From positions 1 to 64,000 of the forward strand of contig NZ_AUUU01000073.1 in NCBI RefSeq assembly GCF_002760435.1: a stretch of DNA of 64,000 bases, written 5' to 3'. Numbering within the stretch: position 1 is the stretch's first letter; every line of letters begins with the position of its first letter. The translations under genes and the position numbers were made by a program. Below are positions 10,841-21,200 of this stretch, piece after piece. The notes beneath the pieces are model-generated. The model was not told the origin of the DNA and ran no database searches. It saw only the letters and a list, made by a program, of their open reading frames with translations. The stretch is from Clostridium sp. LS (GTDB lineage Bacteria; Bacillota; Clostridia; Clostridiales; Clostridiaceae).

Positions 10841-13800
10841 TTACTCTGCTTTAAGTGAAACATTATCAATATATACTTTTGTTAATGTAGGGTTGCTTGT
10901 GTTACCAAAACAGAATTTTACTTGTGGTGCATCATCATTTGGCATTGTGAATTCCAAAGTTACATGTTTCTTAGTACCATCAAGTGCCACTGTTTTTGCT
11001 GCATAAGTATTATACGCACCACTATTTTGTTGAATCTCAGCTACTATATCTCTATCTTCATCAGCCCAAGCATCAAATTCTAAAATATACTTAACACCAT
11101 TCGATAAATTTATATCATCACTATATAACATTGCATCCCAAGCATTTGTACCTAATCCTGTAACATCAATAGCTGCTGCTTTATCTGTATCATTTGTTAT
11201 GCTAAAGGTTGCTGCCGCTGGAGTTGTAGCAAAATATCCCCAATTGCTAAATTCAGAAGAGAAATCTCCATTAGTAATAAGATTATCATTATTTACTGTT
11301 CCTGCTTCTGGTTTATTTTCTGGCGAAGTAGTCAATTCATCGATTTTTTCTAATTTAACATTATCTACTGTAACAGTATGCTTATCTTTAATTTGTTTTC
11401 CATTTACAGCTCCCATTGATATTGTAAATATTGCATTTTCATCAGTAGGCTTCTTCATTTCAAATTCATTAGTATATGTTTTAAAATCATTACCTACTTC
11501 TATAACTTTTGATCCTGAATAAGGATCCCAATTATTATCTTTACTTCCATCTCTTTGGATTGCATACATAATATCTCTATCAGTTGTACTCTTAGCATCA
11601 AAGCTTAATCTATACTTTTGACCTTCTTCTAATTTAACATTATTTTGTTTTAATTGAATCTTCCAATCTTGATCTCCAGTATCAGCGATTTCTAATTGAG
11701 CTGCATTTTTTTCCTTTAAACTATCAACTGAACCTGAAGCTTGACTGCTTCCATCTACATATACATTCCATCCAGTTAAACCACTATCAAAAGCACCATT
11801 TCTTATAAGTGAATTTTCTTCAATTCTTACATTATCAATGTATGTTATGCCTTGTCCACCTAATAATAATTCTAAATCCTTGCTACTTAATTCTTCTCCT
11901 GTTGAAAATTCAAATTTGAAAGTTTTCTTATTATTAGTAAGATCAGCACTAAACTCTTCACCATTAATACAAGCTTTTATAGTCTTATCTTTATCTGCAT
12001 ATGCATCAAAATAAAGTGCATAATTATCATTTTTTGTTAATGCAAGATTAGTTTGTTTAACTGATACATCTTCTAATAATGAATTATTATCTTTTGTATC
12101 TACTTTTAATTCTCTTGAATTATTGCTGTTTGTTACATTAATTTGTGTATTCGTAGATTTTGATTTAACTTCCCAGTACTTCATACGATCTTCACCAACA
12201 TCAAAAGTACCATTATTTACATAGTTTCCATCAGGCATAATTTTCTTTGATTCATTTTCATCTTTTTCAATTTGTCCAATTTTTTCAATCTTAACATTAC
12301 TTAATTCAACATCTGCTAAAGATCCTTGATTACCTAAGTTAAACTCTAATCTACCATTGGCATCATCTTCTTTATCCATAGTAAATTCATATGAGTAAGT
12401 CTTAACATCAGTTGTTAAATCCACCTTAGTATCATTAAAATATCTTACATATGATCTATCTGGTCCTGAAACATCCGCAATCATAGTTCTATCTTCATTT
12501 GCTTTAGCATCAAATGTAACTCTATATTTACCGCCTTCTTTTAATGGTACTCCTGGTTGTACTAATTGTATTGAATAATCTGCTGTTCCTGCATTTTTAG
12601 TGCTAATTGTCATTTTATTATTGGCAATATTATAATTTCCTATACCATTAAGAGCTGTAAGAAATTTCCAACTTCCATCATCTTTCGAAAAATCTCCATT
12701 TATTATATAGTTCCCATTTATATCAGGATCTCTTAGGATAACTTCTGCTTCAGGCTTTTTAACATTTTCATCATAACTATCTAATTGATATGCCTTTATA
12801 TAATCAACTTTAAACTCTGCATTATCAAAATCTGTAGTTTCATCAGGATTTCCTGGCCAGCTTCCACCTACAGCTAAGTTAAATTGCATATAAAATGGTT
12901 GATCAAATGGTGCTGGAAAAGTTACTTCATCTCCACCTTCAACCTTTGTAAACCAGTCATTAGCTGTATAATATAATTTTCCATCAATATACCATCTAAT
13001 TTCTCCTGGGACCCATTCAATTCCATATATATGATAATCATCTGCAAATGTACCCTTATCTAGTACATACGTACCTTGTTTTTGTTCATGTGGATCTCCG
13101 TAATGTATTGTTCCATATAATTTATTAGGTTCATTTCCCAATACTTCCATCATGTCAATTTCACCACATTTTGGCCATTGCCCATATAAACTTTCATTAT
13201 TAGGCATCATCCATAATGCAGGCCATAACCCTTGTCCCTTTGGAGCTTTTGCTCTTATTTCAAATTTTCCATATTTAAATGTTTTTTTATCTTTGGTATT
13301 TATCTTTCCAGAAGTATAGTAATCCTTACCGTCCTTTTGAGTTTTTATAGCCTTAAGAACTAAATTTCCATCCTTAACAAAAATATTTTCCTTAGAGTCA
13401 GTATATTCTTGTAATTCATTATTAACCCAACCTGGATCATGTTTTTCGTAACTCCAATCATTTTGATTTAATTCATTTCCATTAAAATCATCTTGCCATA
13501 TGAGCTTCCATTTGTTTTGTTCTGGATTTCCATTTCCATTATTTCCACTATTTGTGCCAGAATTACTAGATGATGAGCTGTGGTTTGATGATGAATTTTT
13601 AGATGTTGTACTACTTGGAGAAACTTCAGTAGTTGCTGGCTTATCGGCTTGTTTCGTAACACCTGCACCTTTATTATCAAAAGCTTTAACAACCTTTGGT
13701 ATTTCTCCAACAGCATCTCCCTCACTACTAAAGTTATATTCCTTATTGTCTATTATAACTTTACCAGTTTGCATTGCTCCTGACGATGCAAGGGAATATA

Positions 13801-14275
13801 CCTTTCCAGCTACTTCGATTACACCTGTTTGCATTGCCCCCGATGTATCTGTAAAGTACCAGGTTCCTTTATCATTTACCCAACCTGTTTTCATTCCTCC
13901 AGTTGTATCGGTAAAATACCAAGTTCCTCTATCATTTATCCATCCAGTTTGCATTGCTCCTGATGCATCAGTAAAGTACCAGATACCTTTATCATTTACC
14001 CATCCAGTTTGCATTGCTCCAGATGCATCTGCAAAGTACCAGATTCCGTTATCATTTATCCACCCGGTCTTCATTACTCCTGATTCATCAAAATTGTACC
14101 ATTTACCATCTATTAGCTTCCAATTTGTAGCTAATCCACTATCATCTACATAACTCCAACTACCATTATCTGTTGATTGTTTCCATTCAGCATTTACTCC
14201 ACTTTGAAGCATTACCGGTATCATGCTTGCTGCAATTGCTCCAGCTATAATTTTCTTCAATTTTATACTTTTCAT
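10841..14275 (-). CDS. Secreted, wall-attached GH16 endo-beta-1,3-glucanase (laminarinase) with four CBMs
   Basis: Extracellular endo-glucanase predicted to cut beta-1,3-glucan such as laminarin. The 1144 residues read: signal peptide (1-29, cleavage near VNA-EW); about seven 20-residue wall-binding repeats (30-185) with the WY-F-D-GxMxTGW pattern; a Ser/Asn-rich linker (215-255); the GH16 domain (about 256-498) with nucleophile E372, D374 and acid/base E377 in GEIDMMEVLG, the laminarinase-type spelling; then four CBM4_9-like modules (about 520-675, 690-825, 835-985, 1005-1144), each opening with NGDFS-like or NGAFDS-like residues and closing with a VKIEKI-like strand. ATG at 14275 follows AGGAGG. 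It is the last gene of the phosphorylase cluster. Confidence 0.92.
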   Translation of the reverse strand: MKSIKLKKIIAGAIAASMIPVMLQSGVNAEWKQSTDNGSWSYVDDSGLATNWKLIDGKWYNFDESGVMKTGWINDNGIWYFADASGAMQTGWVNDKGIWYFTDASGAMQTGWINDRGTWYFTDTTGGMKTGWVNDKGTWYFTDTSGAMQTGVIEVAGKVYSLASSGAMQTGKVIIDNKEYNFSSEGDAVGEIPKVVKAFDNKGAGVTKQADKPATTEVSPSSTTSKNSSSNHSSSSSNSGTNSGNNGNGNPEQNKWKLIWQDDFNGNELNQNDWSYEKHDPGWVNNELQEYTDSKENIFVKDGNLVLKAIKTQKDGKDYYTSGKINTKDKKTFKYGKFEIRAKAPKGQGLWPALWMMPNNESLYGQWPKCGEIDMMEVLGNEPNKLYGTIHYGDPHEQKQGTYVLDKGTFADDYHIYGIEWVPGEIRWYIDGKLYYTANDWFTKVEGGDEVTFPAPFDQPFYMQFNLAVGGSWPGNPDETTDFDNAEFKVDYIKAYQLDSYDENVKKPEAEVILRDPDINGNYIINGDFSKDDGSWKFLTALNGIGNYNIANNKMTISTKNAGTADYSIQLVQPGVPLKEGGKYRVTFDAKANEDRTMIADVSGPDRSYVRYFNDTKVDLTTDVKTYSYEFTMDKEDDANGRLEFNLGNQGSLADVELSNVKIEKIGQIEKDENESKKIMPDGNYVNNGTFDVGEDRMKYWEVKSKSTNTQINVTNSNNSRELKVDTKDNNSLLEDVSVKQTNLALTKNDNYALYFDAYADKDKTIKACINGEEFSADLTNNKKTFKFEFSTGEELSSKDLELLLGGQGITYIDNVRIEENSLIRNGAFDSGLTGWNVYVDGSSQASGSVDSLKEKNAAQLEIADTGDQDWKIQLKQNNVKLEEGQKYRLSFDAKSTTDRDIMYAIQRDGSKDNNWDPYSGSKVIEVGNDFKTYTNEFEMKKPTDENAIFTISMGAVNGKQIKDKHTVTVDNVKLEKIDELTTSPENKPEAGTVNNDNLITNGDFSSEFSNWGYFATTPAAATFSITNDTDKAAAIDVTGLGTNAWDAMLYSDDINLSNGVKYILEFDAWADEDRDIVAEIQQNSGAYNTYAAKTVALDGTKKHVTLEFTMPNDDAPQVKFCFGNTSNPTLTKVYIDNVSLKAE

Positions 14276-14298
14276 TATTAATAATCCTCCTTGTTAAT

Positions 14299-14313
14299 TA
14301 ACCGTTTACACTT
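14299..14313. promoter_or_regulatory. Candidate LacI-family operator upstream of the laminarinase
   Basis: The site aaccgtttacac (minus strand gtgtaaacggtt) resembles the GTAAACGTTTAC-type operators of LacI/GalR regulators. A related site (taacgtttacca, 30936-30947) lies upstream of the binding-protein gene. A LacI-family gene sits in the same cluster. Only half of the palindrome is well matched. Confidence 0.3.
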
Positions 14314-14324
14314 TTTTACTTTTA

Positions 14325-14362
14325 CTATTATTTATAGATACTTTTGTATCTATAAATAATAG
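14325..14362 (-). other. 17-bp perfect hairpin between GH94 gene and laminarinase gene
   Basis: Arms 14325-14341 and 14346-14362 are perfect reverse complements around a tttt loop. It lies 20 bases past the stop of the GH94 gene. The minus-strand 3' flank lacks a T run, so it is not a standard terminator; it may stabilise the upstream transcript end or reduce read-through into the laminarinase gene. Confidence 0.6.
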
Positions 14363-14381
14363 AATTTTAATTAGTAATATC

Positions 14382-17084
14382 TTATTTTAGAACAACTTTT
14401 ATTTTATGTTTAATATTTTCATCAAGTGAAATTATTACATTTCTATCAATAACAGGTTGTCCATCAAATTTATATTCTTCACCATTTATATAAATTTCTT
14501 CTACTCTATAGTCACCATATTCCTTATTATTTTTATTTAAATATTCAACTTTTAACTGTCTTTCTGCAAAATTCATTTCGATAGCTACCTTTTTTTCATC
14601 ATCAAACTGCTTTGCTAATATCTTAGGCTCAAATGCTAAATCACCCATTTTACCTTTTACGCCAAACATTTCAGATAATACTGTTAATATGAGCCAGCTT
14701 GCCGATCCAGTTAAATAATGATACATTCCTCTTCCACGTTCACTTATATATTCAGGCACACCTGGATATATTCTGCTGATATCAAAGTTATTGCAATGAC
14801 TATAAAGTGTATCAATAACCTTAAATCCTTCTTTTGCAAAACCTCTTTGATAAAGTGCATTTGCATACATAATTGCCATATGGCTAAATACTGCTCCATT
14901 TTCTTTGTGTCCATATGCAAAGCCAAACATCCTTCCTAAATCGGTTTTTACTTCATTAAAGTTAGTATTTAATCTGTAGCCACCAACAGCTTTATCATAA
15001 AGATATTTATCAGCTGCTTTAATAATACTTTCAACCTGTTCTTCTGTTGCAGTATTGCTCATAATAGTAAACACTTGTCCTGTAAGCATCATGCGAGTTC
15101 CTGTTTCTCCATCGCCTTCAACTCTTCGAGCATTATTATCATAGTAGCCATTATACCAGCTATAGCCATCCTTATTGCCTATCCACTCATTTTTTTGAAT
15201 GTGTTCTTTAAGCCATTTTGCCTTTCCTTCAATATTAGAAATTAATGCATCACAATCTATGCTAGCTACATTTCCACTAATATTGTGTTTACATTTATCA
15301 CAATAATCTTTTAATATATTTTGTTTTTCTTCTACATTATCGTAAACTTCATTATTACCAGTTAAAAGTACCTGTAATTCTTCGGCTAAGTCTATATTTT
15401 TTACTCCCTTTACATCTCTGAAGTATTTTAATAGCTCAGCAATATCTGCAAGATTTCCCCCATAAAGTGCGCTAAAGGCAACACTTTCACCTTTTTCCTC
15501 TGCCATGTCAAGACCATCATTCCAGTCAGCACCATGTAATTTTAAATTATTATGCTCTCCAACATCATAAAAGGCTGTTAGATGTTGTACTAAAAGATGT
15601 TCTAAAATAGTTCCTTTATATTCTTCAGAATTTTCTGTGCGAACTTTATTACCTTGACTTAAGTCCCATAAATTATCTTTTTCTGTACCTCTTACTACTT
15701 GAAGATCCTTAAAATAATTTTGCTTTTCTAAAAGGAAATCTATATCTCCTGTTTGTTCAATATATAATTTAGTTGTTAAGAAAGGCCATGCTCCATGATC
15801 CATCCAAACACGAACTATATTATTTCTATCTGCTATAAATTCACCTTGCTTTGTTCCTATAATAGTAGCATTTGTCCCATCAATACGAACTCCACCAAAG
15901 TTATCTAATAGCATTCCTCTAACATTACTTGGATCCATAGCTAACAGTGCTAAGCAGTCTTGCCATAAATCTCTCCAGCCTCGTCCGCCTTTACCATAAT
16001 CATGGTGAGGTAAAAATGAGCAGCCATAAATTCTTCTAAGCATTGGTTGGAAATTAACCCAATACATCCAATTATCAAATTGATTATTATTTGTTTCATA
16101 TGAAATATTAATTTTTTTATCCCAATATGCTTTAGTTTCCTCAAGAACCTTATCGAAACTAGTTTCGTTCAAGTCGTTTACTACAACACTATCAAAATCA
16201 CATTTTGAATCTCCAAATCCAATTGCCACAATATAAGTCTTAGATGAATTTGCTTCAATTATTACATCTTCAAAGCGTATAGCACCTATTGCTTCATAAC
16301 CTTCTAATTTTGTATCAGCCTTAATCTTAAATTCTTCGTTTAATAAAACGCTCTTTGGAATCTCAAAAGATCCACCTTCACCAATGTATTCTTCAACTAT
16401 TGGACAAAAACTTATTGGTTTTTCCCCATTTCCTGTTGCAGCAACAACTCCATAAACTACTGTATTCTTTTTATGTCCTCTTTCATCAAATGTCAATGTT
16501 GGATTTACTATAACTCCATATTCAGTAGTTTCTACTCTATTTAAAAGTGAAGTTACATGTCTATGATCTCTGATATTATCTGCTGAGCGACAATATAATG
16601 GTATTGCAACAGTTGGTGTTATTTTTTTAGGTTCATTACTTATATTGGTTATTGTAACCTTCATTAATTCTACTTTTTCATCAGTAGCTGGAACAAAGGA
16701 TATTATTTCACTTTTGATTCCAAACTTCTTTGACTTTCTAGTTATCTTATGGCACATGATTCCGGCTTCTAATTCAGTTTCTTCTTTATCCTCACTAAAA
16801 GCTTCTGCTTGTTGAGTTGCTGAAACTCCAGTTGCTGACCAAGCTCCTAATCCATCAACATATACCCAAAAATTTCTTGATGACTTATTATTATGAAGCT
16901 CTTCACTACTTACTGGTGCAAGTAAAAATGTGTTTTGCCCCATCTTACAATCTCCATTTAAAGTTGGAGTTATACTAGACATAACTCCAGCCTCATTTGC
17001 AAGTGGAAAATACAAATAACTATTATTCTCTGGATTTTTAAGCTTAAACGTTCCTTTATTATCTACAAATTTACAATTTGCCAT
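14382..17084 (-). CDS. GH94 disaccharide phosphorylase, probably laminaribiose phosphorylase
   Basis: Inverting phosphorylase that splits a beta-glucosyl disaccharide with phosphate into glucose 1-phosphate and glucose. The 900-residue cytoplasmic protein has the N-terminal beta-sandwich, then the (alpha/alpha)6 catalytic domain: HDYGKGGRGWRDLWQD (about 352-367), HGADWNDGLDM with the catalytic acid near D522, and SERGRGMYHYLTGSASW near 780. Substrate is inferred: the length is nearer to laminaribiose phosphorylases (about 900) than to cellobiose phosphorylases (about 810), and it sits beside a laminarinase. Cellobiose phosphorylase is the alternative. Start ATG at 17084 with AAGGTGG. It follows the lacI gene by 41 bases. 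Confidence 0.85.
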   Translation of the reverse strand: MANCKFVDNKGTFKLKNPENNSYLYFPLANEAGVMSSITPTLNGDCKMGQNTFLLAPVSSEELHNNKSSRNFWVYVDGLGAWSATGVSATQQAEAFSEDKEETELEAGIMCHKITRKSKKFGIKSEIISFVPATDEKVELMKVTITNISNEPKKITPTVAIPLYCRSADNIRDHRHVTSLLNRVETTEYGVIVNPTLTFDERGHKKNTVVYGVVAATGNGEKPISFCPIVEEYIGEGGSFEIPKSVLLNEEFKIKADTKLEGYEAIGAIRFEDVIIEANSSKTYIVAIGFGDSKCDFDSVVVNDLNETSFDKVLEETKAYWDKKINISYETNNNQFDNWMYWVNFQPMLRRIYGCSFLPHHDYGKGGRGWRDLWQDCLALLAMDPSNVRGMLLDNFGGVRIDGTNATIIGTKQGEFIADRNNIVRVWMDHGAWPFLTTKLYIEQTGDIDFLLEKQNYFKDLQVVRGTEKDNLWDLSQGNKVRTENSEEYKGTILEHLLVQHLTAFYDVGEHNNLKLHGADWNDGLDMAEEKGESVAFSALYGGNLADIAELLKYFRDVKGVKNIDLAEELQVLLTGNNEVYDNVEEKQNILKDYCDKCKHNISGNVASIDCDALISNIEGKAKWLKEHIQKNEWIGNKDGYSWYNGYYDNNARRVEGDGETGTRMMLTGQVFTIMSNTATEEQVESIIKAADKYLYDKAVGGYRLNTNFNEVKTDLGRMFGFAYGHKENGAVFSHMAIMYANALYQRGFAKEGFKVIDTLYSHCNNFDISRIYPGVPEYISERGRGMYHYLTGSASWLILTVLSEMFGVKGKMGDLAFEPKILAKQFDDEKKVAIEMNFAERQLKVEYLNKNNKEYGDYRVEEIYINGEEYKFDGQPVIDRNVIISLDENIKHKIKVVLK

Positions 17085-17125
17085 GCCACGAAAACCACCT
17101 TTATAATATTTTATTAAATATATTA

Positions 17126-18163
17126 TTATTTTTTATCTATTTCTACTAAATCTATTTTCTTACAAGAATCTCTTTCAATAAGTTGTACTGGTATAATTTT
17201 ATTAATTTTGAGTTTAGCTTTTTCATTAATTTGCTTTACTAATAAATCAACTGCAGTTTTCCCAATTTCTTTACGATCTTGTCTTATAGTTGTTAATTTA
17301 GGTGTAATATATCTCGCTAACTCTATATCATCATATCCTATTATTGAAATATCATCTGGCACACTTAAACCTTCCTCTTTCAATGCATCAATTGCTCCAA
17401 TTGCTATCTTATCTGCGGATACAAAGACTGCTGTTGGTATTTCTTTAAGCTTTAGTAAATCTTTCATTGCACTATAACCACCACTAACATCAAAATTTAC
17501 TCCATCTGCAATATATCCATCAATTATTTCTAAATTAAATTTCTCCATAGCTTTTTCATAGCCTTTTCTTCTTATTATGCTTGGCCAGTTATCTAATTTG
17601 TTTGCACCAGTTATATGTGCAATTTTTCTATGTCCTAAATCATATAAATACTTAATAGCCAAATAACAACCTTCTAAGTTATCTGAAGTTACCGTTGATG
17701 TATTTTTATTAATCATATCTATTACTACAATAGGGAAATCACTTTCTATAAGCTCTAAAGTTTCTTTATCATATGGGTCCGTACAAATTATAGCGATTCC
17801 ATCTACACACCTATATTTAAAATATTCTAAAAAAGTATCATTCTTTAATCTATCATTTTTAGAACCAAATAATAATGAGTATCCTTGTTTATCTGCTTGA
17901 TTTTTAAAAGCTTCTATTACGCCTGAAAAGAAAGAATGATTAAGTCCAACTCCAAGATTTTCAAAATATACAATACCTAATGTCCATGTTTTCTTGGTTG
18001 ATAAGAACTGAGCTTGTGCATTTGGCAAAAATTTTTCCTCACTCAGAATTTTTTGTATTTTAGCTCTAGTCTTATCACTTACATCAGGATAATTGTTTAT
18101 TACTTTTGAAACTGTAGTTGGAGAAACTCCTGCTATTTTTGCTATTTCATAAATTGTACCCAT
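17126..18163 (-). CDS. LacI/GalR-family transcriptional regulator
   Basis: DNA-binding repressor or activator with a sugar-type effector domain. The N-terminal helix-turn-helix TIYEIAKIAGVSPTTVSKVI (residues 3-22) and hinge region are followed by a periplasmic-binding-protein-like domain (about 60-335) of typical length (345 in all). It lies inside the run of phosphorylase genes, so local control of beta-glucan use is the natural inference; its effector may be a phosphorylated or free oligosaccharide. The ribosome site (AGAAGGG) is about 13 bases from the ATG, longer than usual, hinting at modest translation. Confidence 0.92.
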   Translation of the reverse strand: MGTIYEIAKIAGVSPTTVSKVINNYPDVSDKTRAKIQKILSEEKFLPNAQAQFLSTKKTWTLGIVYFENLGVGLNHSFFSGVIEAFKNQADKQGYSLLFGSKNDRLKNDTFLEYFKYRCVDGIAIICTDPYDKETLELIESDFPIVVIDMINKNTSTVTSDNLEGCYLAIKYLYDLGHRKIAHITGANKLDNWPSIIRRKGYEKAMEKFNLEIIDGYIADGVNFDVSGGYSAMKDLLKLKEIPTAVFVSADKIAIGAIDALKEEGLSVPDDISIIGYDDIELARYITPKLTTIRQDRKEIGKTAVDLLVKQINEKAKLKINKIIPVQLIERDSCKKIDLVEIDKK

Positions 18164-18253
18164 TCTGTATATTTTCCCTTCTTCTCTTATATAAGCTTTC
18201 CGTTGCCCATTAGATTATCTCTACAATAGTGTAAATAGAATTTGCCTCCTTGC

Positions 18254-21200
18254 TTATAAAATAGTAGCTTGAATTTCTACTATTTCACCATTTCTAATTT
18301 TTTCAGCAAATTCTCCACATACTTCATTTCCTTTAATTTTAGTTATACTATTATCTACATGAACTAAATTAATTTCTTCTATAATCCCTTTTTCTTGTCC
18401 AAAAGTATTTTTATTATTTATATTTGTATAAATAAGTTTTATATTACCTAATATTGTAGTGATCAAAGCACTATCTTTAAAGAAATCTTTTGTTAAAATA
18501 GGATTTAGCCTAAATTTCAAAATTCCATCTTCATATGCAAATAACTTTTCTCCTACCATCATTAATTTCCAAATATTAAGCATTTCCACAGTTGTACCGC
18601 TTAATCTTGCTACAAATCCTCTTCCATGGGTTCTTTCATCTGGATTGCTGCTACTTGCAATAAATGATGAATTTTCTAATATACTTCTTCCATATACTTC
18701 TGGATTCATAAATGGTGGCATTGCAGTTTTTATATCCTCAAAGAATTCTTCGTATAATCCATTTTTTATTAATTCTAGAATGTACTTAAATTCCATGTGC
18801 ATAAACACTGATTCTCTTTCAAGCCAGCCAGCGGTAAAACTTCTTGCTCTTCCTATTTCAAAAGATACATCTTCTAAGGATTCTGAAGTTTTGTACATTT
18901 TTAATTTTTTATCATAAACATTACTTTCTTTAACAGCTTTGTATACTTGGTGCTTTTCATCATTTTCTAATTTTGTCTTGAAATATCTAGTAGGTCCTTC
19001 TAAAAATGATGGTAAGAAATTAATTTGGAACTCTAACGGTTTTATTTCTTCTTTATCATCTATTTCATATTTAGCTACATCATAATACATAAATGTAGGA
19101 ATGTTACCTTCATTCATGTTTTTTGCTTTCTCAATTCCTAAATCAATCTTAGAAATCATCTTATTAATTATACTTTCAATAGCTGCTACTTCTAAATTTG
19201 AATTATTTCCACTTATTGAATATTGGATTTTTTCCCTATATTCTTCTCTTATAGTTGAAATCTTATCCCAATATTCTAATTGACTTAATTCCTCATTTAA
19301 ATTTAATGAAAGAATCTTTTCTACTTCATATATAGCTTTATAAAATTCTTCCGGCAATTTTATTGAATCTTCTACAACATCTAAGTTTTCTCTTACAAAT
19401 AATAATAATCTTTTTAACTCTGCGGTTTCCGAAAAACTTGAACCCAATAGTCCTGGAAGTCCATTCATAGCATCATTCCAACCTGGTTTTCCAGCTTCCA
19501 TCTCTATTCCAAAGCCCATAGGGTCTAAAGTCATAAATTTAATTCCTGCAAGAATTAATAATTTTGCAAATAAATTTGTTTTATATAAATTACCCTGACT
19601 ATCAAAAATCCAATTATCACTTATATTCTCCTTTTTTGCTAAAGCAGCATATTGTCTAACTTTTCCATCTTGAATACTATATTTACCCTTTCTAGGTAAT
19701 ACGTATTCTGGAGAATTATAAAATTTATAACTTTCATCCTTGATTAATAATTCTTTTATCTTATCCGGGTAAACGTCTAAGTATTCTTCTATTAAATCGA
19801 GGTTGTAAGTCCAGTGGTCACTCCAGAATCCTTCGCCAAAATCTACTTCTACAGCTTCACTACACATTTCTATAATATCATTCATGATTTCATTGATTTT
19901 TTTACTTCCAATTTCTTTTATATTTCTTAAAGAAGAATACAATTCCCCTATAGTAAATTTACCGTCTAAAGTTTCTATCAATTTTTTATTTTCATATACA
20001 TTAACTAAATTGAGTAAATTTTCTTTTTTACTTTCAACTACATAAAATTTCTTTCCTTTAATTACCAATGGATTGTAACCATCAAGCTGAATTAAGTCAT
20101 TGAATAGTTTTATATTTTCTACTCCTGTAAATGGGTGAATATATGCATCCATTCTTCTATTTTGATTTACATCTCTAAAATTCCCATTTCCTTGAGAATA
20201 GAAATTAGGTTCTATACTAAAGAAATTATAGTCTCTTTCTAAATCTCCATGCTTTCTAGAATATACATAATATATCTTTTTATCTACATTACCAAACTCT
20301 AGCGGATATCCGCCCCTTAAAACATTATCTATATAGCATTGTTTTACATATTCATCAAATAGTGGATATGTGGTTTTAGTATCCACATGCTTGCTAATAG
20401 CATCTATTAGTTCATTACTTTCATTTATTTTCATATGAAAATAATTTTTATTGCATATTTTCTTCAAGGATTTCTTAACATCATCACTATTATTCATATA
20501 TCCTATATAACTATATATACATGTTGTATTATTTCCTTCTAAGCACATTGCTTTTCCGGTGAACCCACAAGGAACTTTATTATAAGAAGTCTTATTCGTA
20601 TTGAGTAATACTCCAATAGTATTATTTTTAAATTCTACTGGCTCTTTTAAAGATGTATCATATCCAAATATCTTTTCCGAATCAACTATTGGATTCAATA
20701 TATCTTCATTTTCATCAAAAGCTACATAAAAATAACTATTTTCTACTGTACCCATTTGAGTTGAGTCTTCAGTAGAAGATCTTAACTTATACATAGCAGT
20801 CCCATCTTCTTTAATTTCTCCTTGCATGTAACTTCTTAACGTATTTCCAATTGCTTTATATGTTCCATTATCAGAACCATATGGTAATATAGCAGTTAAT
20901 CCATCTAATATTTCAATTTTAATTTTCTTATTAGATGTATTTATAACTTCTACTTTTCTTCCTAGTGCTGAAAATTCTTCATTAGGAATTGTAAAATAAG
21001 TTATTTCAGTATTTAAGTTTAATTCACTATTTATTTCAATTAATCTTAATTCATTATTTTTTATTTTTATTATTCTTTTTATATTCTCATTTGTAGTCAT
21101 AGAAAATGGTTCAAAAACAAATTCTTCTTCATTATTGATAACTTTTATGAAAGTTCTAAATCCATTACTAAACACCATTTTATAAGCTTCATTAGCTGGA

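Noticed and set aside
13500-14153. 217-codon plus-strand frame opposite the laminarinase repeats
   Set aside because: Antisense shadow of the periodic wall-binding coding sequence; composition mirrors the repeats.
13720-14190. Regularly spaced 60-bp DNA repeats that look CRISPR- or minisatellite-like
   Set aside because: They are in-frame codons for the 20-residue wall-binding repeats of the laminarinase; no spacers or palindromic repeat units.
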